Source of the DNA: Temnothorax longispinosus
Lineage: Eukaryota > Arthropoda > Insecta > Hymenoptera > Formicidae
NCBI RefSeq assembly: GCF_030848805.1
Contig: NC_092362.1
Span: 11,884,157-11,948,156, forward strand
DNA length: 64,000 nt
Reading direction: 5' to 3'
The translations under genes were made by a program, and so were the position numbers. Under the pieces are notes generated by a model. The model saw only the letters and a list, made by a program, of their open reading frames with translations, was not told the origin of the DNA and ran no database searches. Of the stretch, positions 30,805-41,723 are shown piece after piece. The stretch's first letter is position 1, and each line of letters begins with the position of its first letter.

Positions 30805-31524
30805 CTTTAGGGCATTTGCAACATCTTCTGTTACCAAATTTTTAGCTTTCAACATTTGTGTCATAGATTGCAGCGATATTAATTTTTTTTCTAATTTTGA
30901 CTTTCGTGCAACAGACACTTTGTTTAAATATCTATTATATCGTAGATATTTTGTAAATGTTATCCAAGCATAACTAGTGAACTCTGTTTTTTTTTAAACA
31001 TTCTACATTATGTTTACCAGTTTTGACGAAAACCTTTTCAACTTCGTCAATATTACATCGTTTTCTGAAACAAAAGTTTATTTATAATATTTGCAAATTG
31101 GAACAAATTAGAATGTTTATTTTTGTGTTTGTCTTACCTTTTCCCACTGCTATTTCTTTTTGAAAGTATTGCCCCATTACTAGTATTATTGTTACCATTA
31201 CTAGTATCATGTTCGATACCCATTATTGAGTCTTGACTGTCTTGTGTGTTTGTTATATTGCTTGTGTTTTCTCTGTTTGTAGTATTATTGTCACCATTAG
31301 TAGTATCATGTTCGATATCCATTATTGAATCTTGATTGTCTTGTGTGTTTGTTATATTGCTTGAGTTTTCTTTGTTTTGACGAGATCTATATGAAACAAA
31401 AAACATTTCTTTATATCTGATGCTTTATGTATAAAATATATGTATATCTATATATACAATTTTTATGTAATAACCTTTTATTATAGTAACAATAAATAAT
31501 ATAACCTTAATAAAAGTATAATTT

Positions 31525-31556
<32 letters not shown>

Positions 31557-32139
31557 TCGTAATCTTATTTTATTGAAAAGTCTATTGTTACTTTTGCATA
31601 AAAATAGATGGAATTGCAGTTTTGTATAATCTTTTACATGGTACAGGTGTGCCACAGTAATAATAATCTTTATGTGCAAAATGATCACTGCAAATTCTTG
31701 CATTTTTGTAAGCACTGATAGTGTACCCAATGCTAGCAAACCATTTTTCTCGCCTTTCTGCATCTTTCGGAAAACTAAACATAATACTATACATTATTTT
31801 AAATTAAAGCTAAAGAATATTTTTATACCGAATAATATATTTATTCCGCCAGTGATTATTAACAGAAATAATTACTTTAAACCGACTTTACAATATTTAA
31901 CATTGTTTGATCTTTCCGATATGAACATCCGATATGAAAAACTGCGAGCCAACTTGGTTTGTCGGACACAGCACTTTTTAGATCAATCGTCGAGATGTTA
32001 AATTTCGAGACGTATAATATTTTTATATAAAGAAATACACGTGATAAAATCTAACCACTTCCAGATTTACACATTACCTGTGAAACTGTCGTGGAAACGA
32101 AGGATCGAATTCTTTCCAACATATATAGCAATTCACCAC
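30805..32139 (-). pseudogene. P-element/THAP9-type transposase, N-terminal exons
   Basis: Exons read on the minus strand. Exon 1 (32139-32078) encodes the CYIC half of a C2CH THAP zinc finger, with GTG where the other copy has ATG. Exon 2 (about 31781-31588) reads SFPKDAERREKWFASIG...ARICSDHF, giving the CxxH half. A Ser/Asn/Asp-rich linker with an internal repeat of TSNITNTQDSQDSIM type is at 31406-31134. A further exon (about 30987-30805) ends in a coiled segment, LEKKLISLQSMTQMLKAKNL, then a GTTAGT donor. THAP domains bind transposon ends. The A-run at 31531-31556 may be assembly or slippage noise. Confidence 0.8.
31531..31556 (+). repeat. Poly-A run
   Basis: About 26 consecutive A within an intron of the P-type transposase region. 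It may be a retroposon tail or simple slippage; no SINE body is recognisable beside it. Confidence 0.8.
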
Positions 32140-32234
32140 TTTTTGCAATTTTAGCCACACTTTTAGCACGTTCACGCACGTTAAACGCGTTCCAACACTT
32201 CACTTTGTTCAACGCGGTTTCCGCTTATACGCAC

Positions 32235-32471
32235 TTATACGGCCATAACCAATTTCAGCACTTCTAGCCGTTCCATTTCAGTCGTTTCACTTCCTTGTTC
32301 CACCTCGCTCCTCTTTCTTAATGCCTCCCTCCCATCACGGTTATTTTGCGTACGCATGCGCGAAACGAGGGAGAACGAACAGCCACACAACAGAGTGTCT
32401 CTCTTTCTACGTCGCCTATACCCCCACTCCTTTTTGAGCATATGCTCGGTCTAGATATAATATGTCTATGG

Positions 32472-32478
<7 letters not shown>
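32235..32478 (-). repeat. P-type transposon terminal sequence, right copy
   Basis: Inverse of 18408-18636 and located just upstream of THAP exon 1 on the minus strand, as expected for a P-element 5' end. A long TA microsatellite (about 32477-32520) follows. Confidence 0.8.
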
Positions 32479-32525
<47 letters not shown>

Positions 32526-32528
<3 letters not shown>

Positions 32529-33488
32529 CCCAGCAAACGAAAAAAGATTGAAAAGAATTAAAACAGGATTGCCAGGAATTCAATTAAGGACTTTCCGAAT
32601 TCCATTCTGTCCAAAAAAGGGATCGAAATAGTTTCAATATCATGGAATTCCTTATTTTGGAAAGAATTTGTCTTTTTTGAATTCCATCTAATTCTGACAC
32701 AAAAATATTATATCACTGAATGCCAGGTTAGGGATTGGAAAGTTTCGTGATGAATTATTGAATACCATTGATTCCGTTAACGAAATGAATACCACTGAAT
32801 GCCAGGTTAGGGATTGGAAAGTTTCATGATGAATTCCATTGAATACCATTGATTCCGTTAACGAAATGAATACCATTGAACGCCAAACTAGGAATTAAAA
32901 ATTTCCGTATTGAATTCCATTGAATTCCGTCTATTCTGACAATAAAATGAATACCATTGAATGCCAGGATAGAGATTGAAAAGTGTCCGTGTTGAACTCT
33001 GTGGCGGTACGCGCCAACAATAGTACACGCCCGCGCGGTATCTACGCGCATTACCGGCAATTCGCGTCGACGCCGCTAGGCGTCGCATCGCCGCGGCATC
33101 TTCTTGAGTTCAAAGTTTCGTCTCGACCGATATGTAAAGGGACCCCCTACAGTGCCTGACAGATCTTACAAATTTCATTTTCGGGCTAATTGCCCGTCGG
33201 CAGTAGTGCGTGTAATGCCCTTAGGCATACACAAAAGCTCACCGACGAACAACGGCGCTTGGTCGCCCAACGGAGGCGCGAGACGTTTCCTAACCATCTA
33301 ATGCCATGCAATTCCATAACCTTTACGGATTCCATAGGATTGGATGGAATTTAAAATTTCTTTTTTAGATTCCATGGGATTGGACCATCACATTTCGAAT
33401 CCCATCTAATTTCATCTAATTCCGCCAAAAAAGGGATTCAAAGGTATTACAAAATTTTATCTTTTAATCCTTTTGCGTTTGCTGGGAT
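32526..33488. mobile_element. Non-autonomous TIR element with CCCAGCAAACG ends
   Basis: It starts CCCAGCAAACGAAAAAAGAT and ends GCGTTTGCTGGG, in TA-rich flanks. About 0.96 kb with no transposase. 32715-32980 holds about three degenerate copies of an 85-base repeat containing GAATGCCAGGTTAGGGATTGG and GAATACCATTGATTCCGTTA. 33000-33300 is a GC-richer insert-like part (GTGGCGGTACGCGCC...AGGCGCGAGACG) without recognisable coding. Confidence 0.65.
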
Positions 33489-33503
33489 ATGTATATATAT
33501 ATA

Positions 33504-33803
33504 TGTAAGCTTGTAAGTTATCAAGCTTGGCTTTGTCGCCGCTGGTCGACTCGTGCGTGAGAGTCAGTATGTAACAAGACTCCGAGCTGAGAGCATTGAT
33601 GTTATCGTACGGAGGTAGATAAAGGCTTGCTATCGGCAATTGTATTGATTCAGGTTAGTTTTAAGTTTACTCGTTTACTGTAATATCTCAGGCCTTTGCT
33701 AATGTGTACACATCATTAATATTACAGTTGATTACTGCATCTTGCGTGCCGATTCTTGAACCGAACCTTCACTCCATTTAAGTTCCTTACAAAGTGGCTT
33801 ACA
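33504..33803 (+). repeat. 5' LTR of the Ty3/gypsy element
   Basis: TGTAAGCTTGTAAGTTATCA to GTGGCTTACA; matches 37495-37789 except for five extra bases. Confidence 0.92.
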
Positions 33804-33812
33804 AATCAATAC

Positions 33813-34523
33813 AATGGAGAATAAAGCAAAGTTTTATTTTGTCTCGGAGGCTGGTGCAGGATGCGAGAAGCACCGTAGTTAAAGTGAAAAGAATTCAGCT
33901 GCTTGGTCAAGAGGAAAGTTTTTTGTTCCCAGCAGATAAGCAGACTAGTGTTCAACATAAACAGCTTTTTGAAATTCCAATTGTGAAAAATGTCGTTAAA
34001 AGCTTAAGGGTTCGCAATAAATTTCGCAATGTTGTACTGACTCTATCTAAGGAACTTGAGGATATTTATCTGGACAGATATAACGTATGCTTATAACTTT
34101 AAGTTTTATAATGGCTCGCTATTAGAATATGCGTTGAAGAAAAGAAGATTATTGTTAGAAGCGGATGATAGCTTGTCTATAAACACACAAATTAACATGA
34201 TTGTAATTAGCTTACCAAATTTTATCCAAAATAAGTTAGATAGAAAATCTATTATAAATATAGAAAATTTAATGTCAAAATTAAAACAATTTGGTAAGAT
34301 TAACGAATCGAAAAATGATAATGTAAACAAAAGAACTCTAAATGAAAAAAGACCATGTAGCATTTGTGATAGGTTAGGTTTCAAAAATAGATTTCATTCA
34401 GAAAGTGCATGCCGTAATAAAGATAGGCAAATTAAAAATTTAAAAAACGAACATATCAAGGTTACAAATAATAATGAAATACAGGAAGTAGTAGCAAGTT
34501 ATGAGGAGACAAAAAACGAATAG
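33813..34523 (+). pseudogene. Gag of the Ty3/gypsy element, frameshifted
   Basis: A short ATG frame at 33813 (MENKAKFYFVSEAGAGCEKH) is soon closed; similarity continues in other frames at 33860-34096 and 34056-34523. The last part has SLLEYALKKRRLLLEADD and a CCHC-like zinc knuckle, CSICDRLGF...H...C. The short length and frame changes suggest that the N-terminal gag is broken. Confidence 0.65.
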
Positions 34524-34525
34524 TC

Positions 34526-34876
34526 CTCCCACTTATTAAAATTAAGATTTTTGCAAATGGTTGCCCAGCAACTGGCTTATATGACTCCGGATCCAATGTT
34601 TCTCTAGTTAGTAGTACATTTTTGAATGATAAAAGAAATATTAAACAAATAATAGGTGGGAGAGATACCATTAAAGGTGTAGCAGGAACGGCGAAAACGG
34701 AGGGGATTGTAACAATACGTATTAAAATTTGTAACTTAGAAGAGGATTTTCAGTTTTTTATTGTTAAGGAAGGCTTTGATTGTGAATTTCTATTAGGATT
34801 AGACTTAATAAAAAAATTCAAGCTCTGTCAGGATGAAAATTTGATTATATCACAAAGCAAGAAAAAAAAAATTTAG
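34526..34876 (+). CDS. Aspartic protease of the Ty3/gypsy element
   Basis: An open frame with no ATG before the active site: GLYDSGSNVSLV holds the DSG catalytic triad (Asp at 34583), followed by the flap-like region and a LLGLDLIKKF segment typical of retroviral-type proteases. It overlaps the end of gag in another frame, consistent with frameshift expression, and ends in a poly-A run just before pol. Confidence 0.8.
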   Translation, partial: LPLIKIKIFANGCPATGLYDSGSNVSLVSSTFLNDKRNIKQIIGGRDTIKGVAGTAKTEGIVTIRIKICNLEEDFQFFIVKEGFDCEFLLGLDLIKKFKLCQDENLIISQSKKKKI

Positions 34877-34914
34877 ATAAGCAAAATAACATTATTGAAA
34901 TAAGTACTAATAGA

Positions 34915-37485
34915 ATGGAGAGTATTATAAAAAAAAAGGAAATAATCTTTGCCAAATCAAAGTTTGATATAGGAACAGTAAAGGATTATGAAGCCACAGT
35001 GAAACTGACAGAAAATAGATATATTTCAAAGAAACCTTATAGATGCTCATTTCAAGATAAATTAGAAATAGAGAAACAAATAGAAGATTTGTTAAATGCA
35101 GGTTTAATAGAGGAGTCAAGCAGTCCTTATGCAGCTCCCGTAACCATGGTTTTCAAGAGAGAAGAAGGAAAAAGATCACGCTTGTGTATTGATTTTAAAG
35201 AGTTAAACAAAATAGTAGTGCCAGAAAGTCAGCCCTTTCCAAGGATAGATGATCTTACTATACGCGCCAGAAATTGTAAATTCTTTACAAAATTGGATGT
35301 GAATTCGGCGTTTTGGTCGATTCCGGTGCGTGCAAAGGACAGATATAAGTTGGCTTTTGTGACGCATCACGGACACTGGCAGTGGAAATGTTTACCCTTT
35401 GGTTTGAAGTCTGCTCCTGCTATTTTTCAAAGAGTTTTAGCAGGTGTGATAAGAAAAAACAAGTTAGATGCTTACACAGTAAATTATATAGACGATATAT
35501 TGGTGTTCTCTAAGACTTACGAAGAGCATGTATACCATGTAGAGCAAGTACTGCAAGCACTATATGAACAAGGTTTTAAATTGAATAAAAATAAATGTAA
35601 GTTCGCCCAAGAAAGGATAACATATCTGGGATACGAAATTGGAAGCAATAGGATTAAACCAATAAATGATAATTTAGTGGCCATTAAGAAGTTTCCCACA
35701 CCCAAAACAAAAACACAAGTTAGACAATTTTTAGGTAAGATTAATTTTTATTTGAAGTTCATACCAAATCATGTTGTCTTACTGGATCCTTTGAGAAATT
35801 TGTTAAGAAATAAGGTATCTTTCGATTGGTCTGAAGAGTGTAGGAACAGTTTTAATTCGACAAAAGAATATTTGTGTACAGTTCCTGCTTTGGCAATTTT
35901 TGATCCAGAGGCTCCAATATTTATTTTCACTGATGCAAGTATTGAAGGAGTTGGAGCAATATTGAAGCAGCCACAGGAAGATAATTCCTTGAAGTCGGTG
36001 TTTTTCTTTTCTAGAAAGTTGACAGAGGCTCAGAAAAAGAAGAAAGCCATTTTTATAGAATGTTTAGCCATTAAAGAAGCCATTTTATATTGGCAATTTC
36101 AATTGTTGGGGAAAAAGTTCTTGGTATTTACGGACCACAGACCCTTGGAAAATTTCAATATAAAAAAAAGTAATGATATGGAACTAGTGCAGATTTTGAA
36201 TTATATTTCACATTTTGATTTCGAAATTGTATATAATCCGGGTAAAGACAATATTGAAGCTGATTGTTTGTCTAGAAATCCGGTTTTGGAATCACACGAG
36301 GATACAGATAATGATTCTGTGATTAAAACTTCGAATTTATTGAAATTGAATGATATCAAAGAAAATCAGAAATTGTTAAAGATCGATGATAAATGCATTA
36401 TTAAAGATAATATAATTTATAAAATTTTAAATAATAGAGAGAAAATATGGATCACTGAAGAATTCGGAAAGTCGCTCATTACTGATATACATGTTGATCA
36501 GGGTCATATAGGCACAAAACATTTAATTTTAACTTTTGGCCAAAAATTTTATTTTAAAAATATGTATAAACACATAAGATTGACTTGTAGATCTTGTGAA
36601 ACGTGCATTAAAAACAAATCAAAAATAGGCTGCTTTAAAGCACCTTTGTCTCAACTCGGTCCAGCAAAGGAACCTCTCGAAATAGTGTCTATAGACACAA
36701 TAGGAGGTTTCAAAGGCAATAAAAGTACAAAAAAATATTTACATTTGGCGGTGGATCATTTCACAAGATTTGCTTACATAATAACTTCAAAGACTCAAGT
36801 GGCAAAGGATTTCATAAAATTAATTAAGAAAGTAGAAAAAAATGGGAGTATTAAATTAGTCTTATCAGATCAGTATCCAGGTATAAACTCGGCACAGTTT
36901 AAGCAATATTTAAATAAACAGAAAGTAGCATTGGTTTTTACAGCAGTGGATTGTTCGTTTTCTAATGGACTAAACGAAAGGACAAATCAGACTTTGGTAA
37001 ACAGAATACGATGTAAAATTTATGAGAATAAAAATAAATCATGGCCTCAGGTAGCAGAGGAATGTGTAAAAGATTACAACAACACAATTCACAGTTCGAC
37101 CGGATTCACCCCTAATTATTTGCTGACAGGACTAAACTATTCATTTTTACCCGATGAAGTAAACGATAATAATTTGACAAATTTGGTCAACAATAGAAAA
37201 ATAGTTTTTAGAAATTCAAAAGAAATTCACAATCAGAATAAGGAATATTACGATAAGAATGTAAAACGGATAGATTATAAAGTAGGAGATTTAGTCTATG
37301 TACAAAGCGTTAATAAATTGAACAAAGATAAAATAGATCCAATTAGAGCAGGTCCTTTTAAAATTAAAGATAAAATTTCTGATGTAATGTTTTTGTTAGA
37401 TAGTAGATTTAGAAAAAATGAGTCAAATATTTTTCATGCTAGCAAGCTTGTTCCTCAATCCGATGGAGTGTACCCTCGGTCTTAA
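34915..37485 (+). CDS. Pol of the Ty3/gypsy element (RT, RNase H, integrase)
   Basis: An 856-residue intact frame. RT (about 50-250): RLCIDFKELNKIV, FTKLDVNSAFWSIPV, LPFGLKSAPAIFQRV and the catalytic YIDDILVFS. RNase H (about 310-450): IFTDASIEGVGAIL, then FTDHRPL and the ADCLSRNP end. Integrase: zinc site H-x3-H...CRSCETC, then D in SIDTIGGF, D in VLSDQYPG and E in GLNERTNQT. The C-terminus has a GPFKIKDK-type tail. The protease frame ends 39 bases upstream in a different frame; the A-run at 34862 is a likely slip site or mutation. Confidence 0.92.
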   Translation: MESIIKKKEIIFAKSKFDIGTVKDYEATVKLTENRYISKKPYRCSFQDKLEIEKQIEDLLNAGLIEESSSPYAAPVTMVFKREEGKRSRLCIDFKELNKIVVPESQPFPRIDDLTIRARNCKFFTKLDVNSAFWSIPVRAKDRYKLAFVTHHGHWQWKCLPFGLKSAPAIFQRVLAGVIRKNKLDAYTVNYIDDILVFSKTYEEHVYHVEQVLQALYEQGFKLNKNKCKFAQERITYLGYEIGSNRIKPINDNLVAIKKFPTPKTKTQVRQFLGKINFYLKFIPNHVVLLDPLRNLLRNKVSFDWSEECRNSFNSTKEYLCTVPALAIFDPEAPIFIFTDASIEGVGAILKQPQEDNSLKSVFFFSRKLTEAQKKKKAIFIECLAIKEAILYWQFQLLGKKFLVFTDHRPLENFNIKKSNDMELVQILNYISHFDFEIVYNPGKDNIEADCLSRNPVLESHEDTDNDSVIKTSNLLKLNDIKENQKLLKIDDKCIIKDNIIYKILNNREKIWITEEFGKSLITDIHVDQGHIGTKHLILTFGQKFYFKNMYKHIRLTCRSCETCIKNKSKIGCFKAPLSQLGPAKEPLEIVSIDTIGGFKGNKSTKKYLHLAVDHFTRFAYIITSKTQVAKDFIKLIKKVEKNGSIKLVLSDQYPGINSAQFKQYLNKQKVALVFTAVDCSFSNGLNERTNQTLVNRIRCKIYENKNKSWPQVAEECVKDYNNTIHSSTGFTPNYLLTGLNYSFLPDEVNDNNLTNLVNNRKIVFRNSKEIHNQNKEYYDKNVKRIDYKVGDLVYVQSVNKLNKDKIDPIRAGPFKIKDKISDVMFLLDSRFRKNESNIFHASKLVPQSDGVYPRS

Positions 37486-37494
37486 AAGGGGGGA

Positions 37495-37789
37495 TGTAAG
37501 CTTGTAAGTTATCAAGCTTGGCTTTGTCGCCGCTGGTCGACTCGTGCGTGAGAGTCAGTATGTAACAAGACTCCGAGAGCATTGATGTTATCGTACGGAG
37601 GTAGATAAAGGCTTGCTATCGGCAATTGTATTGATTCAGGTTAGTTTTAAGTTTACTCGTTTACTGTAATATCTCAGGCCTTTGCTAATGTGTACACATC
37701 ATTAATATTACAGTTGATTACTGCATCTTGCGTGCCGATTCTTGAACCGAACCTTCACTCCATTTAAGTTCCTTACAAAGTGGCTTACA
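37495..37789 (+). repeat. 3' LTR of the Ty3/gypsy element
   Basis: Copy of the 5' LTR lacking five bases, preceded by the purine tract. Confidence 0.92.
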
Positions 37790-37876
37790 TATATATTAGG
37801 GTATCATTTCGGAGCACCTTTTTTTTCATTTCACGAGTAGCATATTGGTATATAAAAAGTACATATTTATATGTAC

Positions 37877-39758
37877 TGTCACGACTTTTTGCACTCCCGG
37901 ACCGCTCCGGGACGTGTGCCGGATCAAAAGGACTTAGGAGAGCGGGATAGTAGGCCTCTCCAGTGGTTTCCTCGCACCTCCGATACTCCACGAAAGGTTC
38001 CGAATGTTGGGCGCCAGACGCGTACATTCGCGTCCACGAAATCGCGAAAACCTAAACGAGACGCAAAACGACGTGTGTGGAGGTGCGTGGAATCGGCTAG
38101 CTTGACCTAATCACGGGCGGGGTTAATGAAGGGCAGCGCGATATCCGGCGGGGTGACACGATAATTTCATACTCAGTCAGATAACAAAGAAAATAACATT
38201 TATTGAGTACTGGTTGTCGAGAAAATAAATTCAATAAACAAATCAAGGAATTGAGTCTCTAATAAACACGCTGAAGATTCTATTCTCAAACAGTTAATAA
38301 TTCGAGTCGGAAATTATAACACGCAAGAATACTACACTTAATATCACTAATGAGAGTGAGGTTCAACGCAAAATGTCGCGAAATAATGGTACGTCACGCT
38401 TGGATTGCGTGAAAACCACGTCCGGAACCGTACGAAAACTCTGTCGCAATGATATCTTAACTTAACGCGAGATATTCGGCTCGGGCGCAACGGGGAGGCG
38501 CCGAGTCGTTTAACCAAGCAAGTCGCGATATCGCTAATAATGTTGGGCGCCAGGTGTGGAGAAGGCCACACCACCTTTGACTCGAAGTACGCGTCTAATA
38601 ACCACGGAACGCCAGGAAGAACTGCGCAAGTAACATCTAAACGCACGAAGCGTGTGAACGCCGGTAATTTCTTAACGCGAGTATATCAACCCGTAATAAC
38701 GAGATCCGAACACAAATCGATACGCTAACACCGACGCTCGAACACCAGAATTTCCCGACGCGAAGAAACGGTAACGCAATTGACGAACTACCGGCTCGTA
38801 TGCGGCCGTACACCAAGGTCGCGAGGACAACGCAATATACTCGCGATATCGAACTCATTAACGCCTATCGCGATCTCCAGGGATTCGCCACAACGCTTGT
38901 GCCACGGTTCCGCGGCCACGATACCATCCCGAGGCCCTTCGCTCTCGTTATCGATCGCGAAATTACACTCAATCTTAACATACGTTATCCCGAGCGAGAG
39001 CGTGCACCGGAGGGCGGTGTCGTGGCTTTACATATCGCGATTTACATGGCTATCGCGTATCTTACAAACGTATCGTGCCGACGGACGACCAGAGAGTGAA
39101 ACGCTAGACCCGCTCGATTGCGGAATCGATACGGTACCCCTTCCTGAGGGGCGCGCGAGCCAATCGGGCGCGAGCTTGCAAGCCCGCGGTGTCCCGGCGC
39201 AGTGCTGTCGATACGAGATCCTTCGGGGGCGTGCAACGGTCCCTCGGCGGCGTACGACTCCTCAATTCTGTCCTTAGCAGCGGACGGAACTCGGTTCGCG
39301 CCGGTGTGCCTCCGGTTTGACCCTGGGGCGGTGATCAGTCACCCCGTAGGTCGATGTTTCTTGGAGATCCTCTGCTGTAGCCGGGTTTTACCCAGGCGTC
39401 TGGGGCCCCGCTATTGGCGGCCTCGTCCGTCGCTGCCTCACGTGCCGCACGCCTGCCGCGTTGCTCTCGCCAGCCCGTGATCTCTGCTGCTTCCGTGCCT
39501 GCCACCCCTCCTCGGTTATCAATCGTCCTTGATTTCCTTCGCCGATTACTCCCTCGAAGGTTTGCCGTGGTGTGGGTGAGGTGCCGCGCGTATTACATTG
39601 CATAAAAACAAAAGAAAGTAATCAGAATGCGGAAACGCGATTAAATACGACCCCTGGAGATCTCGCCGTTGCCTCCCTGGTCCGTCCCTGGGCGCGAAAT
39701 TCCGCGTCTTGTGACGGCGGCGGGGCGCCGCGACGATGCGGCGAGCCGCAACGTCACA
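37877..39758. mobile_element. Probable solo LTR, 1.9 kb, with 4-bp target duplication GTAC
   Basis: It starts TGTCACGACTTTTTGCACTC, ends GCAACGTCACA, and is flanked by GTAC (37873-37876 and 39759-39762). It interrupts the foldback array, which continues on both sides. GTTGGGCGCCAG occurs twice (about 38006 and 38541); on the minus strand this reads TGGCGCCCAA, as in the other solo LTR, so the element is probably in minus orientation. No gene is recognisable; long frames are due to base composition. Confidence 0.65.
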
Positions 39759-39769
39759 GTACTTATTTA

Positions 39770-40140
39770 TTGTACACATTTATATGTTCTATGAATAGTT
39801 GGTATATAAATATGTATTTTTCATATACCTGCAACTATTCTCTGCTTTAACAAATTATTTCTGTTTTGTTAACTTGGACGCTTAATATTTGTAGCAGAAA
39901 TAATTTGTTAAAACAGAGAATAGTTGGTATATGAAAAGTACATGTTTATATGTACTTATTCATCGTACGTATTTATATGTTCTATGAATAGTTGGTATAT
40001 AAATATGTACTTTTCATATACCAACTATTCTCTGCTTTAACAAATTATTTCTGTTTCGTTAACTTCGACTCTTAATATCTGTAGCAGAAATAATTTGTTA
40101 AAGCAGAGAATAGTTGGTATGTGAAAAGTACATATTTATA
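39770..40140. repeat. Tandem foldback repeats
   Basis: Two head-to-tail units of about 190 bases, each with arms GAATAGTTGGTATATAAATA and TAACAAATTATTTCTG matching their inverse around a short centre (AACTTGGACGCTTAATATTT-like). Part of another unit precedes the solo LTR at 37845-37876. A MITE-like family. Confidence 0.8.
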
Positions 40141-40189
40141 TTTATGCATTATAAGTATGCATATACGTTTCAAATTCGCGCACTTTTGC

Positions 40190-40275
40190 ATGCGCGTGCG
40201 GCCACGGAGCATGCGCATGTGGCCACAGAGCTAATACAGCATGCGCATGTGGCCGCGGGGCATGTTCATGGTCGC
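40190..40275. repeat. Short direct repeats of a GCATGCGCATGTGGCC type
   Basis: Three to four imperfect copies of GCATGCGCATGTGGCCAC in a row. No coding. Confidence 0.6.
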
Positions 40276-40444
40276 TACATCACGTCGGTATGACAGGATT
40301 TCTAACCTGAGAGTCGTCAACTTTAACGCTAAATATCTTGCTTTGCATTTTTCTGCTAGATTCTTTCGTTTCGTGTCAAAACGCGTCAAATGAGCATAAT
40401 TTTATTGATATTCGAGGTGCAGCGCGTATTCTAAATAATTACCT

Positions 40445-40735
40445 TTTCAAGTGTACAAATTATAAATTTGAACATTACTTCTTCACAATTTTCAAGATAT
40501 GCAAATTATAATAAATTTGCACGTTGCTTAATCAACATTTTATTTCGCTCATAAAGCTTCCTCTATGAGGAAACCAAATTAATAAATATCTACTAATAAT
40601 TATACATAAAAAAATAGGCTTCCTCATAAGAAGAAGCTTTATAAGCAAAATAAAATATTGATTAAGCAACGTGCAAATTTATAACTTGTATACTTGAAAA
40701 TTGTAAGGAAGTAATGTTCAAATTTTTTAATTTTA
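40445..40735. repeat. Hairpin (foldback) repeat
   Basis: Arms AATTTGCACGTTGCTTAATC and GATTAAGCAACGTGCAAATT with further matching sequence out to about 40450 and 40730; the centre contains TTCCTCATAAG-type sequence. No coding. Confidence 0.75.
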
Positions 40736-40825
40736 TAATATATGTCGGCTAGTTTCATGATCTACATATAAATAATTAATTAAAAATTAATTATAAACTA
40801 ACAAATGAAAATAAATACACTACAA

Positions 40826-41148
40826 CTCTTATGAAAAAGTACACTCAACTTTGATGGTTAACATCCTAATTTAAGTGTTAACACTAAACTTACGACGAAA
40901 TTTGAGAGTTAACACTCAAGTTTGGGCGTAAGTTTAGTGTTTGTCATCAAAGTTAAGTGTCAACACTTAAAAGGTGTAGATTGAGTGTTGACCACTATAA
41001 AGGTTTAAGTAAGTTGTGGGTTTAATCCTCAATGATGAGTGTATATTGGGAGTTTATTCTCAATGATAAGTGTAGGTTGGGGATTAAGCCTCAATGTTTA
41101 GTGTAGGTTGGAGATTGATCCTTATCGTTGGATGTTGGTTTGGTGTTA
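40826..41148 (+). repeat. Left arm of an inverted repeat around Polinton 2
   Basis: CTCTTATGAAAAA followed by CACTCAACTTT and repeated TTAACACT/AAGTGTTAAC units. The inverse (AAAGTTGAGTG and TTTTTCATAAGAG) is at about 63080-63114. A series of TGAGTGT/AGTGTAGG...ATTGA units of about 40 bases runs up to the Polinton insertion site. Confidence 0.5.
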
Positions 41149-41154
41149 ACAGGG

Positions 41155-41580
41155 AGTAGGTGTAGTAGACGGGTTCAGTCCCGGGGGCTCCGAGGGGGGT
41201 GAGGGAGGGGGGTATTGAATTTTCGCGGGAAGTGAGGGGAGGGAAAATCGGATTTTCAAGAATATCTGATTTTGTGGGGGGTAAGGGGGGGAGTATATAA
41301 TTTTTAAAAATATTGGATTTCGCGGGGGGAGGGGAAGGGGAAATGAATCACCGGGATGACTCACCCGCGCCGCGGGTTCGCGGTCGCGGTCACGGTCGCG
41401 GTCGCGGTCGCGGTCGCGCCGCGGGGGGCCGCGCGAGGGCCGCGCGAGGGTCCGCGGGAGCCGCGTGGGGGTCCGCGGGGGCCGCGCGAGGGTCCGCGGG
41501 AGCCGCGTGGGGGTCCGCGGGGGCCGCGGGGGCCGCGCGAGGGTCCGCGGGAGCCGCGTGGGGGTCCGCGGGGGCCGCAA
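41155..41580 (+). repeat. Outer part of the left TIR of Polinton 2
   Basis: G-rich end (41155-41345) and CG-rich tandem part (41380-41578, repeats of GGGGGCCGCGCGAGGGTCCG and GGAGCCGCGTGGGGGTCCGC). Inverse of about 60400-60827. The similarity to Polinton 1 ends is in the same zones, but the outermost bases differ. Confidence 0.88.
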
Positions 41581-41723
41581 TCGCTTTAACAAAAATCATT
41601 AAACAGTTAAATACTTTTAAAGCTTGTTATTTTCGTTGGCGTTCTCTTTTCCTCGCGCGGTTCTCTCTCTCTCGCTCCCACGTTATTAATTTTTAGGTAA
41701 AAGAAACAAAAAAGAAAATACCT

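Larger units (their letters stand above)
33504..37789 (+). mobile_element. Ty3/gypsy LTR retrotransposon with both LTRs
   Basis: LTRs 33504-33803 (300 bases) and 37495-37789 (295 bases) begin TGTAAGCTTG and end GGCTTACA. They seem identical apart from a 5-base deletion in the 3' copy (CTGAG near 33586). Target duplication TATA (33500-33503 and 37790-37793). Purine tract AAAAGGGGGGA precedes the 3' LTR. Short (4.3 kb), with gag, protease, RT, RNase H and integrase in order. The copy looks young. Confidence 0.93.

Noticed and set aside
31134..31406. Asn/Ser/Asp-rich minus-strand frame considered as a separate gene
   Set aside because: It lies between THAP and coiled-coil exons on the same strand and fits a linker exon of the transposase.
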